In this document: piece after piece, positions 46,360 through 56,286 of the stretch
Numbering within the stretch: the stretch's first letter is position 1
How the letters are laid out: the number at the start of each line of letters is the position of its first letter
Source: Halomonas sp. Y3
GTDB taxonomy: Bacteria > Pseudomonadota > Gammaproteobacteria > Pseudomonadales > Halomonadaceae
Direction of reading: 5' to 3'
DNA length: 64,000 nucleotides
Assembly: GCF_024137965.1 (NCBI RefSeq)
Contig: NZ_CP099975.1
Location: forward strand, 124,001 to 188,000
Notes under the pieces: generated by a model
The model's database searches: none
Told to the model about the DNA's origin: nothing
The model's input: the letters and a program-made list of their open reading frames with translations, nothing else
Position numbers and translations under genes: made by a program

Positions 46360-46392
46360 CGCCCCGCCGCGGCTGAGCCATGGCGGGGCGTC
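46358..46392. terminator. Bidirectional terminator between rnfH and bamE
   Basis: An 11-bp stem GACGCCCCGCC / GGCGGGGCGTC with a 13-base loop, then GTTTC. Convergent genes end on both sides. Confidence 0.7.
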
Positions 46393-46420
46393 GTTTCAGG
46401 AGGCGCTCAAGGCCGCTGGG

Positions 46421-46888
46421 TCAGAAGTCCCGAGCCGGCTCGCCGCCCATGGGCACGGTGGCGCCGCCCTCCGGCTGGGGCTCCTGGGTGGGAGCGGCGT
46501 CAAGCGGGTCGGCGCCCTCCACCTGGGGGCCGGCGCCTTCGATGGAGCGCAGCTCGATGTCACGCTCCAGGTCGCCCTCGCGCTGGATGTCCGCCAGCCG
46601 GTTGCCATCGAAGGTCAGGGTGACCCGGCGGCGCTCCACGCCGCCGTAGGCCTCGTCGAGGCGGAACACATAGTCCCACTGGTTCGAGTCGAAGGGAGCC
46701 TCCAGCAGCGGACGGCCCATCACATAGACCACGTCGTCGCGGGTCATGCCGGGGCGCAGCTGTTCCACCATGTCGGCGGTCACCAGGTTGCCCTGGGGGA
46801 TGTCGCGCTTGTAGACCCCGAAGTAGCTGCAGCCGCTGACCATCAGCAGAGCGGCCGAAAGGGTGACGATTCTTGTCAACTTTTGCAT
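46421..46888 (-). CDS. bamE: Outer-membrane assembly lipoprotein BamE
   Basis: Part of the BAM complex that folds beta-barrel outer-membrane proteins. The 155-residue lipoprotein has signal peptide LTRIVTLSAALLMVSGC (lipobox VSGC), then YKRDIPQGNLVTADMVEQLRPGMTRDDVVYVMGRPLLEAPFDSNQWDYVFRLDE, the SmpA/OmlA core. About 45 C-terminal residues rich in Glu, Pro and Gly extend beyond the E. coli length of 113. Divergent from fur across 72 bp, as in Pseudomonas. Confidence 0.95.
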   Translation of the reverse strand: MQKLTRIVTLSAALLMVSGCSYFGVYKRDIPQGNLVTADMVEQLRPGMTRDDVVYVMGRPLLEAPFDSNQWDYVFRLDEAYGGVERRRVTLTFDGNRLADIQREGDLERDIELRSIEGAGPQVEGADPLDAAPTQEPQPEGGATVPMGGEPARDF

Positions 46889-46960
46889 TTGCGCCTGTTC
46901 TTCACTATCGTGGTTTCGGTCGATAATACCCGACCCTACCTGATACTGCGAAGAGCGACC

Positions 46961-47407
46961 ATGGCCGACCAGAACCATGAACTACGCAAGGCCGGTCTGA
47001 AGGTGACCCTGCCCCGCGTAAAGATCCTGCAGATTCTCGAGAACGCTCAGGGTGAACATCACATGAGCGCCGAAGATGTCTACAAGACCCTGCTGGACGC
47101 GGGTGAAGACGTAGGCCTGGCCACCGTGTACCGCGTGCTGACCCAGTTCGAGTCCGCGGGACTCGTGGTGCGCCACAACTTCGACGGCGGCCACGCCGTC
47201 TTCGAGATCTCCCAGGAGGACCACCACGACCATATGGTGTGCCTTGAGAGCGGTGAGATCATCGAGTTCTTCGATGAGACCATCGAGCGGCGCCAGCAGG
47301 AGATCGCCGAGGAGCACGGCTTCGAGCTGGTGGACCACGCCCTGGTGCTCTACGTGCGCCCGCGTGGCTCCAGCGTGACCCGCCAGGACGGCGCTCCCAG
47401 GAAGTAG
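46961..47407 (+). CDS. fur: Ferric uptake regulator Fur
   Basis: Fe(II)-dependent repressor of iron genes. The 148-residue protein starts NHELRKAGLKVTLPRVKILQIL (winged helix), has HHMSAEDVYKTLLDAGEDVGLATVYRVLTQFESAGLVVRHNFDGGHAVFEI and the metal-site EDHHDHMVCLESGEIIEF. Oddity: only one Cys is present (C-L-E-S), so the CxxC structural zinc site of E. coli Fur is absent, as in Pseudomonas Fur. It could control the Fur-box promoter at 7417-7445. Divergent from bamE; terminator at 47441. Confidence 0.97.
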   Translation: MADQNHELRKAGLKVTLPRVKILQILENAQGEHHMSAEDVYKTLLDAGEDVGLATVYRVLTQFESAGLVVRHNFDGGHAVFEISQEDHHDHMVCLESGEIIEFFDETIERRQQEIAEEHGFELVDHALVLYVRPRGSSVTRQDGAPRK

Positions 47408-47440
47408 CATCACCCGCCCCTTGCCCGGTTCGCCCGAAAC

Positions 47441-47473
47441 GAAGCGGCCCCGATCCATGATCGGGGCCGCTTC
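47441..47473. terminator. Strong hairpin between fur and recN
   Basis: Perfect 15-bp stem GAAGCGGCCCCGATC / GATCGGGGCCGCTTC with a 3-base loop, followed by TTTGTGT. It ends fur; recN converges from the other side. Confidence 0.88.
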
Positions 47474-47474
47474 T

Positions 47475-47516
47475 TTGTGTGCAGGGCGAGAAAGCTTGTG
47501 TGCAGTGCGAGAAAGC
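47475..47516. repeat. Two tandem 21-bp repeats before the recN stop
   Basis: TTGTGTGCAGGGCGAGAAAGC and its neighbour differ at a single base (G/T at position 11). They fill the entire gap between the fur terminator and the recN stop. Confidence 0.8.
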
Positions 47517-47517
47517 C

Positions 47518-49191
47518 TCAGTGGTGGGGGCGCTGGCTGGCGTCGAGCATCTCCCGGGCGTGGGCAAGGGTCTGATCCGACAGGTTGACGCCGCCCAGCA
47601 TGCGCGCCAGTTCGCCCACCCGGCCGGCCTCATCGAGCAGCGCCATGCGGGTCAGGGTGGTGTTTCGCTTGGCGCGCTTCTCGATATGCAGGTGCTGATG
47701 GGCCTGGGCGGCCACCTGGGGCAGGTGGGTCACGGTCATCACCTGGCCCTGTTCGCCCAGCCGGCGCAGCAGCTGGCCGACGATCTCGGCGGTGGCGCCG
47801 GAGACGCCTACGTCCACCTCGTCGAAGACCAGGCTCGGGATGGTGGAGTGGCGCGCGGCGACCACCTGGATGGCCAGGCTGATGCGGGAGAGCTCGCCGC
47901 CCGAGGCGACCCGGGCCAGGGGACGGGCCGGCTGGCCGGGGTTGGCACTGATCAGGAAGCGGACGCCCTCCAGGCCTTCGGCGGCCGGTGTCTCCCGCGT
48001 CACCAGCTCGGCCTCGAAGCGCGCCTTGCCCATGGCCAGGAAGGCGAGCTGCTCCTGCACCGCCTGACCGAAGCGAGCGGCCGCCTGGCGGCGTGCCTCG
48101 CCGACCTGGCGGGCCTGCTCCCGCCACCGCTCGCGCAGGGCGTCCACCTCGGCTTCCAGGGCCTCCAGGCTCTCCTCGCCGCCCTCCAGCCCCGCCAGCT
48201 CGTCATGCAGCTGGCGATGGCGCTCGGTGAGCTCTTCCGGCATCACATGGTGCTTGCGGGCCAGGCGGTGCACCTCCCCCAGGCGCTCTTCCACCCGGGC
48301 CAGGCGCTCCGGGTCGAGCTCGGTGGCAGCGGCGAAGTGGTGCAGCTCCCGGGCCGCCTCCTCCACCTGGATGCGCGCCTCGCTCAGCATGCCGAGCGTC
48401 TCGGCCAGGCGGCCGCGATCGCTGCCCGGCAGCACCGAGAGGCGGTTGATGGCCTGGGTCAGCAGCGTCATGGCGCCGCCCTCGTCGCTGTCGCAGCACT
48501 CGGCGGCGAACTGCGCCTCGCGCAGGCGCTCCTCGGCGTGGGCCAGCGCCTCCTGCTCCTCCTCCAGCGCCTTGAGCTCCCCTTCGGCCAGGGCCAGCTG
48601 GTCAAGCTCCTCGACCTGGTAACGCACCAGCTGGCGGCGGGCGGCGAGCTCGTCGCCGTCCTCGGCCAGCCGCTTGAGGCGGCGGCGCGCGGCCTGCCAG
48701 GCGCGGAAGGTCTCGGCCATCTCGCCTACCGCCTCCCGGTGACCCGCGAAGTCGTCGAGCAGGCGCAGGTGAGTCTCCTCGCGGAGCAGCGCCTGGTGCG
48801 CGTGCTGGCCGTGGATCTCGATCAGCCGTTCGCCCAGCGCCTTGAGGTCGCCCACGGTGGCGGGCTGGCCGTTGATCCAGGCCTTGGAGCGGCCGTTGGC
48901 GGCGACCACGCGTCGCAGCAGGCAGTCGTCGTCGGGGAGCTCCCTGGCGGCCAGCCAGGCGCGGGCCTCGGGGAGCTGGCGGATATCGAAGCGGGCGGAG
49001 AGGTCGGCGCGCTCACGGCCGTGGCGGACGCTGGTGGCGTCGGCGCGCTCGCCCAGGCAGAGGCCCAGGGCCCCGAGAAGGATCGACTTGCCGGCGCCGG
49101 TCTCGCCGGTGATGGCGGTCATGCCGCCACCGAGCTCCAGCTCCAGGTGGTCGACGATGGCGAAGTCGCGAATGGCAAGCTCTGTCAGCAT
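47518..49191 (-). CDS. recN: DNA repair protein RecN
   Basis: SMC-like ATPase that acts at double-strand breaks. The 557 residues match the family length: Walker A AITGETGAGKSILLGAL (about residue 30), IHGQHAHQALLREE, a long central coiled coil (about 165-370), then VASGGELSRISLAIQVV (signature), LVFDEVDVGVSGATAEIV (Walker B) and THLPQVAAQAHQHLHIEK. GGAGG precedes ATG 49191. A LexA-box-like site lies 57 bp upstream, fitting SOS induction. Confidence 0.96.
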   Translation of the reverse strand: MLTELAIRDFAIVDHLELELGGGMTAITGETGAGKSILLGALGLCLGERADATSVRHGRERADLSARFDIRQLPEARAWLAARELPDDDCLLRRVVAANGRSKAWINGQPATVGDLKALGERLIEIHGQHAHQALLREETHLRLLDDFAGHREAVGEMAETFRAWQAARRRLKRLAEDGDELAARRQLVRYQVEELDQLALAEGELKALEEEQEALAHAEERLREAQFAAECCDSDEGGAMTLLTQAINRLSVLPGSDRGRLAETLGMLSEARIQVEEAARELHHFAAATELDPERLARVEERLGEVHRLARKHHVMPEELTERHRQLHDELAGLEGGEESLEALEAEVDALRERWREQARQVGEARRQAAARFGQAVQEQLAFLAMGKARFEAELVTRETPAAEGLEGVRFLISANPGQPARPLARVASGGELSRISLAIQVVAARHSTIPSLVFDEVDVGVSGATAEIVGQLLRRLGEQGQVMTVTHLPQVAAQAHQHLHIEKRAKRNTTLTRMALLDEAGRVGELARMLGGVNLSDQTLAHAREMLDASQRPHH

Positions 49192-49247
49192 GGTGCCTCC
49201 CGGGAAGTCTGCGGCCCTGGCCGGGCAACTGGGTATCCATCCAATAT

Positions 49248-49263
49248 GTGTGCGTTTATACAG
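49248..49263 (-). promoter_or_regulatory. LexA (SOS) box upstream of recN
   Basis: On the minus strand CTGT-N8-ACAC, preceded by TA; the left half is perfect and the right differs from ACAG in its last base. Overlaps a TATAAA that may be the recN -10. Confidence 0.65.
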
Positions 49264-49301
49264 TAGTCGAGGTTGGCCAGCAATGCACGTGCGCCACCCG
49301 C

Positions 49302-49329
49302 CTTGAGTTCCGCGCGCCTGTCCCCATAT
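49302..49329 (+). promoter_or_regulatory. Sigma-32 promoter of grpE
   Basis: CTTGAG, 14-bp spacer, then CCCCATAT; an almost perfect match to the heat-shock consensus (CTTGAA / CCCCATNT). It lies 80 bases before grpE. Confidence 0.85.
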
Positions 49330-49408
49330 ACCCGGCAGCCCCTTGCGAACCGTCATTCAATGCCGAGTCGGCGGCCCGTGCCGCCGCCTACCCGATCAGG
49401 AGAGACCC

Positions 49409-50020
49409 ATGGCCAAAGACCCACAGACCCCGCTGGACGATGAGCTGGCCCGCCGCGAGCAGGAGGCCGACGCACAGCCGGTGGAGGGCGAGCTGGACGA
49501 GGCCCTCGAGGCGGCCGAGCAGGCCGAGACCGAGGTGAGCGACAACCCCGAGGCCGAGCTGCTGGCCGCCCGGGTCGAGGAGCTGGAGCAGGGCCTGGCC
49601 GACGCCAAGGACCAGGCGCTGCGCGCCGCCGCCGAGGCCCAGAACGTGCGTCGCCGCGCCGAGCAGGAGGCCGAGAAGGCCCGCAAGTTCGCCCTGGAGA
49701 AGTTCGTCAAGGAGCTGCTGCCGGTGGTGGACAGCCTGGAGAAGGCCCTCGAGGCCATGGCGGACGAGGCCACCGAGGCCCACCGCGAGGGCGTCTCCAT
49801 GACCCTCAAGATGCAGCTCGATGCCATGGCCAAGTTCGGCGTCGAGGCGGTGGAGCCCGCCGGCGAGCCCTTCGACCCCCAGCTCCACGAGGCGATGGCC
49901 ATGGTGCCCAACCCGGAGCTGGAGCCCAATACCGTCATGGAAGTGATGCAGAAGGGCTACCTGCTCAACGGCCGCCTGGTGCGCCCGGCCATGGTGGTGG
50001 TCAGCCAGGCCGCCGGTTGA
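49409..50020 (+). CDS. grpE: Nucleotide exchange factor GrpE
   Basis: Releases ADP from DnaK and acts as a thermosensor. The 203-residue protein has an acidic, Glu/Ala-rich N-terminus (about 60 residues), a long dimerisation coiled coil ([32 protein letters not shown]) and the C-terminal beta domain [48 protein letters not shown] 49409 has AGGAGA upstream and starts MAKDPQTP. Heat-shock promoter at 49302. Confidence 0.96.
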   Translation: MAKDPQTPLDDELARREQEADAQPVEGELDEALEAAEQAETEVSDNPEAELLAARVEELEQGLADAKDQALRAAAEAQNVRRRAEQEAEKARKFALEKFVKELLPVVDSLEKALEAMADEATEAHREGVSMTLKMQLDAMAKFGVEAVEPAGEPFDPQLHEAMAMVPNPELEPNTVMEVMQKGYLLNGRLVRPAMVVVSQAAG

Positions 50021-50042
50021 GCAATGAATTCCGGCCGCTGGA

Positions 50043-50070
50043 CTTGAAATGGTGACGGCGGCCCCCAGAT
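50043..50070 (+). promoter_or_regulatory. Sigma-32 promoter of dnaK
   Basis: CTTGAAA, 12-13 bp spacer, then CCCCAGAT in the grpE-dnaK gap, 74 bases before the dnaK start. A second heat-shock entry point in addition to the grpE promoter. Confidence 0.75.
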
Positions 50071-50143
50071 AGACGTCAACTCCGCGGCCCAGGCCGCTGA
50101 ACACGACTCCCGGATACAACCGCAACCACTTCGAGGATTTCCT

Positions 50144-52075
50144 ATGGGACGCATCATCGGAATCGACCTTGGTACCACCAACTCCTGCGTGGCCGTGCTG
50201 GACGGCGACAGCGCCAAGGTGATTGAGAATGCCGAAGGCGGCCGCACCACGCCTTCCATCATCGCCTACACCGAGGATGGCGAGATCCTGGTGGGCCAGT
50301 CGGCCAAGCGCCAGGCGGTCACCAACCCGACCAACACCCTCTACGCCATCAAGCGCCTGATCGGCCGTCGCTTCAAGGACGAGGTCGTCCAGAAGGACAT
50401 CAAGATGGTGCCCTACACCATCTCCGAGGCCGACAACGGTGACGCCTGGGTGGAAGTGAAGGGCAAGAAGCTGGCGCCGCCCCAGGTCAGCGCCGAAGTG
50501 CTGAAGAAGATGAAGAAGACCGCCGAGGACTACCTGGGTGAGCCCGTCACCGAGGCGGTCATCACCGTGCCGGCCTACTTCAACGACAGCCAGCGTCAGG
50601 CCACCAAGGACGCCGGCCGTATCGCCGGCCTCGAGGTCAAGCGCATCATCAACGAGCCCACCGCGGCGGCGCTGGCCTACGGCATGGACAAGTCCCGGGG
50701 CGACAAGACCATCGCGGTCTACGATCTGGGCGGCGGCACCTTCGACATCTCCATCATCGAGGTGGCGGACGTCGACGGCGAGACCCAGTTCGAGGTGCTG
50801 GCCACCAACGGCGACACCTTCCTGGGTGGCGAAGACTTCGACATGCACCTGATCAACTACCTGGTCGATCAGTTCAAGGCCGACAGCGGCATCGACCTCT
50901 CCGGCGACAACCTGGCCATGCAGCGCCTGAAGGAAGCTGCCGAGAAGGCCAAGATCGAGCTCTCCAGCGCCCAGCAGACCGACGTCAACCTGCCCTACAT
51001 TACCGCCGACCAGACCGGTCCCAAGCACCTCAACGTCAAGGTGACCCGGGCCAAGCTGGAGTCGCTGGTGGAGGATCTGGTGCAGCGCTCCCTGGCGCCC
51101 TGCAAGATCGCCCTGAAGGATGCCGGCCTCTCGGCTTCCGAGATCGACGACGTCATCCTGGTCGGCGGCCAGACCCGCATGCCCCTGGTGCAGCAGAAGG
51201 CGGCCGAGTTCTTCGGCAAGGAAGCGCGCAAGGACGTGAACCCGGACGAGGCGGTGGCCGTGGGCGCTGCCATCCAGGGCGGCGTGCTGGGCGGCGACGT
51301 CAAGGACGTGCTGCTGCTCGACGTGACCCCGCTGACCCTCGGCATCGAGACCCTGGGCGGCGTGATGACACCGCTGATCGAGAAGAACACCACCATCCCG
51401 ACCAAGAAGACCCAGACCTTCTCGACCGCGGATGACAACCAGACCGCCGTGACCATCCATGTGCTGCAGGGCGAGCGCAAGCAGGCGGGCGGCAACAAGT
51501 CGCTGGGCCGCTTCGACCTGGCCGACATTCCGCCGGCGCCCCGCGGCGTGCCGCAGATCGAGGTCGCCTTCGACCTGGACGCCAACGGCATCCTGAACGT
51601 TTCCGCCAAGGACAAGGCCACCGGCAAGGAGCAGTCCATCGTCATCAAGGCCTCCAGCGGCCTCTCCGACGACGAGATCGAGCAGATGGTCCGCGACGCC
51701 GAGGCCCACGCCGACGAGGACAAGAAGTTCGAGGAGCTGGTCCAGCTGCGTAACCAGGCCGACGGCATGATCCATGCCGCACGCAAGACCGTCCAGGAAG
51801 CCGGTGATCAGGCCAGCGACGAGGAGAAGGAAGCCATCGAGAGCGCCGCCAAGGAGCTCGAGGAGGCGATCAAGGGCGACGACAAGGATGACATTCAGGC
51901 CAAGCTCGACAAGCTGACCGAGGCCTCCGGCAACCTGGCCCAGAAGATGTATGCGGCCCAGGCTGAAGCGGCCCAGCAGGGCGGTGGCGAAGGCCAGGAA
52001 GCCGGCGCCAAGCAGGAAGATGACGTGGTCGACGCCGAGTACGAAGAGGTCAACGACGACCAGAAGAAGCAGTAA
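50144..52075 (+). CDS. dnaK: Molecular chaperone DnaK (Hsp70)
   Basis: ATP-dependent holdase/foldase. The 643 residues comprise the ATPase domain (1-385: [69 protein letters not shown]), the linker [16 protein letters not shown], the substrate-binding domain and a helical lid ending in an acidic tail [14 protein letters not shown]. Cytoplasmic, working with GrpE and DnaJ encoded on either side. Sigma-32 promoter at 50043. Confidence 0.99.
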   Translation: MGRIIGIDLGTTNSCVAVLDGDSAKVIENAEGGRTTPSIIAYTEDGEILVGQSAKRQAVTNPTNTLYAIKRLIGRRFKDEVVQKDIKMVPYTISEADNGDAWVEVKGKKLAPPQVSAEVLKKMKKTAEDYLGEPVTEAVITVPAYFNDSQRQATKDAGRIAGLEVKRIINEPTAAALAYGMDKSRGDKTIAVYDLGGGTFDISIIEVADVDGETQFEVLATNGDTFLGGEDFDMHLINYLVDQFKADSGIDLSGDNLAMQRLKEAAEKAKIELSSAQQTDVNLPYITADQTGPKHLNVKVTRAKLESLVEDLVQRSLAPCKIALKDAGLSASEIDDVILVGGQTRMPLVQQKAAEFFGKEARKDVNPDEAVAVGAAIQGGVLGGDVKDVLLLDVTPLTLGIETLGGVMTPLIEKNTTIPTKKTQTFSTADDNQTAVTIHVLQGERKQAGGNKSLGRFDLADIPPAPRGVPQIEVAFDLDANGILNVSAKDKATGKEQSIVIKASSGLSDDEIEQMVRDAEAHADEDKKFEELVQLRNQADGMIHAARKTVQEAGDQASDEEKEAIESAAKELEEAIKGDDKDDIQAKLDKLTEASGNLAQKMYAAQAEAAQQGGGEGQEAGAKQEDDVVDAEYEEVNDDQKKQ

Positions 52076-52111
52076 ACCACGCATCTGAACTGCGCATATA
52101 AGCCATGGATG

Positions 52112-52149
52112 ACACCAGCGCGGGGGCCTGACTCCCGCGTTGGTGTTTC
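52112..52149 (+). terminator. Hairpin between dnaK and dnaJ
   Basis: Stem of about 13 pairs, ACACCAGCGCGGG with CCCGCGTTGGTGT (two G-U type pairs), 9-base loop, then TTCC. It probably terminates partially, so that DnaJ is made at a lower level than DnaK. Confidence 0.6.
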
Positions 52150-52179
52150 CGAGGGACCGCGACGGAGGCGGACAGACCC

Positions 52180-53331
52180 ATGTCCAAACGTGACTATTAC
52201 GAGGTGCTGGGCGTAGAGCGTGGCGCCGACACCAAAGAGATCAAGAAGGCCTACCGGCGGCTCGCCCAGAAGTTTCACCCCGACCGCAACCCGGATGACG
52301 AGACGTCGGCGGAGAAGTTTCGCGAGGTGTCCGAGGCCTACGAGGTGCTCTCCGACGGCGAGAAGCGCGCCGCCTATGACCAGTTCGGCCATGCCGGCGT
52401 GGACGGTCAGGCCGGCGGCTTCGGCGGCGGCGGGTTCGGCGGGGGAGGCCCCGGCGGCTTCAGCGATATCTTCGGCGATGTCTTCGGCGACATCTTCGGC
52501 GGTGGCGGCGGGCGTCGTAACCCCAACGCCCCGGCCCGGGGCAGCGACCTGCGCTACAACCTCGAGCTCGACCTCGAGAGCGCCGTGGCCGGCACCACCG
52601 TGGATATCCGCGTGCCGCGCCACGTGGAGTGCGAGCGCTGCGACGGCTCAGGCGCCGAGCCCGGCTCCAGCAAGGAGACCTGCCCGACCTGCCACGGCCA
52701 CGGCCAGGTGCGCATGCAGCAGGGCTTCTTCGCCGTGCAGCAGACCTGCCCGACCTGCCACGGCTCCGGGCAGCACATCAAGGTGCCCTGCCACAAGTGC
52801 AACGGCGAGGGCCGGGTGCGCGAGACCCGCACCCTGTCGGTGAAGATTCCCGCCGGGGTGGATACCGGCGACCGCATTCGCCTCAACGGCGAGGGCGAGG
52901 CCGGTATGAACGGCGGCCCGCCCGGGGATCTCTACGTCCAGGTGCACATCAAGCCGCACCATATCTTCCAGCGCGACGGCAAGCACCTGCACTGCGAGGT
53001 GCCGATCAACTTCGTTGACGCCGCCCTCGGTGGCGAGCTGGAGGTGCCGACCCTGGACGGCCGGGTCAAGCTGAAGATCCCGTCGGAGACCCAGACCGGC
53101 AAGCTCTTCCGCCTGCGCGGCAAGGGCGTCAAGCCGGTGCGCGGCGGCGCCCCGGGTGATCTGCTGTGCAAGGTGGTGGTGGAGACCCCGGTGAAGCTCA
53201 ACGAGGAGCAGAAGGAGCTGCTGCGCCAGTTCCAGGAGAGCCTCGGCGGCACCAACAGCGCCCACCACTCGCCCAAGAAGAGCGGCTTCTTCGACGGCGT
53301 GAAGAAATTCTTTGAGGATATGAAGCCCTGA
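52180..53331 (+). CDS. dnaJ: Chaperone protein DnaJ (Hsp40)
   Basis: Co-chaperone that loads substrates onto DnaK and stimulates its ATPase. The 383 residues have the J domain ([33 protein letters not shown], with HPD), a Gly/Phe-rich linker ([30 protein letters not shown]), four CxxCxGxG zinc repeats ([32 protein letters not shown]) and the C-terminal peptide-binding domain. A class A DnaJ. It follows dnaK after 104 bp. Confidence 0.98.
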   Translation: MSKRDYYEVLGVERGADTKEIKKAYRRLAQKFHPDRNPDDETSAEKFREVSEAYEVLSDGEKRAAYDQFGHAGVDGQAGGFGGGGFGGGGPGGFSDIFGDVFGDIFGGGGGRRNPNAPARGSDLRYNLELDLESAVAGTTVDIRVPRHVECERCDGSGAEPGSSKETCPTCHGHGQVRMQQGFFAVQQTCPTCHGSGQHIKVPCHKCNGEGRVRETRTLSVKIPAGVDTGDRIRLNGEGEAGMNGGPPGDLYVQVHIKPHHIFQRDGKHLHCEVPINFVDAALGGELEVPTLDGRVKLKIPSETQTGKLFRLRGKGVKPVRGGAPGDLLCKVVVETPVKLNEEQKELLRQFQESLGGTNSAHHSPKKSGFFDGVKKFFEDMKP

Positions 53332-53371
53332 CGCTATCACCCCAGCGGCATCACGCCTCGCAGCGCCAGAC

Positions 53372-53401
53372 GGGCCCCGGCATCGCCAGATGCCGGGGCC
53401 C
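53372..53401 (+). terminator. Terminator after dnaJ
   Basis: Perfect 13-bp stem GGGCCCCGGCATC / GATGCCGGGGCCC with a 4-base loop; little T tract follows. Confidence 0.75.
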
Positions 53402-53589
53402 GTCGCGTTCATGGCTGCCGCCTCAGCGCCGCAGGTGATCCAGCCGCCAGGCTGTGTCTCGATAGACCTGGCGTTACGTTATCACGGCGGCTGCTATCGA
53501 ATGCGGGGCAGCGTGTAGAGGCGCCCGCTTGGCTTCGACGGTGCGGCGGCATAGTCTGGTGGCTCGATGAAACTGCCAGGAGATCTGCC

Positions 53590-53868
53590 ATGCCCATTTC
53601 ACGCGCCGAGCTGCCCGCCGAGGATGCGGCGGCCCTGATCGACCAGCTCTGCGAGCGCTGGTCCGATGCCAAGGCGATCGATCGCGCAAGCGACCCGGTC
53701 CGGATCGATTTTGCCAGCGGCAGCTGCTACCTCCAGGCCCAGCCGGACAAGCTGCTGGTGGTGGTGGAGGCGGTCGATGACGAGGCTCACAACCAGTTGG
53801 AGGGGGAAGTGGACAATACCCTGGACGCTCTCAAGGGCGTCGAGCTCGATATTGTCTGGGAGGCCTGA
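53590..53868 (+). CDS. DUF2218 family protein, copy 1
   Basis: A 92-residue cytoplasmic protein fitting DUF2218: AALIDQLCERWSDAK, IDFASGSCYLQAQPDKLLVVVEAVDDEAHNQLEGEVDNTLDALKGVELDIVWEA. The small alpha/beta fold has no known reaction; some members sit beside siderophore-transport genes. GGAGATCTGCC precedes ATG 53590. A second, divergent copy starts 3 bp later. Confidence 0.8.
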   Translation: MPISRAELPAEDAAALIDQLCERWSDAKAIDRASDPVRIDFASGSCYLQAQPDKLLVVVEAVDDEAHNQLEGEVDNTLDALKGVELDIVWEA

Positions 53869-53871
53869 CCC

Positions 53872-54161
53872 ATGGAATCAGGCGTGATCGGTGCAAGGGC
53901 GCAGATCGCCACCGAGTCCGGCGAGAAGCTGATCCGGCGGCTCTGCAAGCACTGGGCCCATAAGCTCGAGGTCCACTACACCGAGCGGGAGGGCCGGGTG
54001 CGCTTCGAGGGCGGTAGCTGCCGGATGCTGGCCGAGCCCGGTGCCCTGACGGTGGTGATCGAGGCGCAGGATGCACAGCGGCGCGAGCGCCTGGAAGAAG
54101 TGGTCGCCAGCCACCTCGAACGCATGGCCGGCGGTGAGCCGCTCGATATCGCCTGGATCCG

Positions 54162-54165
<4 letters not shown>
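53872..54165 (+). CDS. DUF2218 family protein, copy 2
   Basis: A 97-residue paralogue of the preceding protein: IRRLCKHWAHKLEVHYTEREGRVRFEGGSCRMLAEPGALTVVIEAQDAQRRERLEEVVASHLERMAGGEPLDIAWIR. The shared pattern is L-C-x-x-W, then a strand with F-x-G-G/S-S-C, a V-V-x-E-A strand and a final L-D-I-x-W. The two differ enough for an old duplication. Its TGA overlaps the next gene's TTG. Confidence 0.8.
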
Positions 54166-55951
<1,786 letters not shown>

Positions 55952-56045
55952 CAGTTCGTGTCTGACAGACCGTGTCTGAAGTGGCCGGGCCTGGACTGGC
56001 CGGGGCGCCTCGACCAAAGGGGTAGTCGAGGGGCGGCAGATCCTG

Positions 56046-56065
56046 TAATATCCCCAAAATTTTGG
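56046..56065 (+). promoter_or_regulatory. Possible carA promoter with A4T4 start region
   Basis: -10 TAATAT (56046-56051) followed by CCCCAAAATTTTGG, which puts an A-run at the predicted start and a T-run at about +3 to +7. No good -35 is seen. Runs of T at this place allow UTP-dependent slippage in enteric pyrimidine genes. Confidence 0.45.
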
Positions 56066-56151
56066 CCGGGCGCCTGGGCGAGAGCCCTGACACAGCGCTT
56101 GTTGCTTCGGCCCCCAGTGTTCTGATGTTCTGAGCGAATCAGTTCCGAGCG

Positions 56152-56268
56152 AATGACAACAAGCGGGATGAAACCGGTCTCAATCGGCTTTCGTCCCGCT
56201 TTTTTGCGGGCGTGCCACCGGTAGCACTATTCCTGACGAGCTGTTGTTACATGGCTGTCGTTACATAA
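56152..56268 (+). CDS. Possible carAB leader peptide (38 codons)
   Basis: ATG 56152 starts a 38-codon frame (MTTKRDETGLNRLSSRFF at its start) that runs through the whole terminator hairpin and stops at TAA 56266-56268, five bases before the carA ribosome site. The start has only a weak GAG upstream. The layout recalls the enteric pyrBI leader, where translation through the attenuator prevents termination. Not proven to be translated. Confidence 0.4.
   Translation, partial: NDNKRDETGLNRLSSRFFAGVPPVALFLTSCCYMAVVT
56161..56205 (+). terminator. Intrinsic terminator/attenuator in the carA leader
   Basis: Base stem AAGCGGGA / TCCCGCTT, an inner GAAA-CCG / CGG-CTTTC stem, then TTTTTT. It lies about 80 bp upstream of carA, inside the predicted leader transcript. 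Confidence 0.85.
56241..56267 (+). repeat. Direct repeats CTGTYGTTACATR before the carA ribosome site
   Basis: CTGTTGTTACATG at 56241 and CTGTCGTTACATA at 56255 repeat with a 14-bp period just upstream of GGGAGGA. They may be a protein or RNA binding site, or coincidence. Confidence 0.55.
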
Positions 56269-56286
56269 AGATGGGAGGACGTTGCA

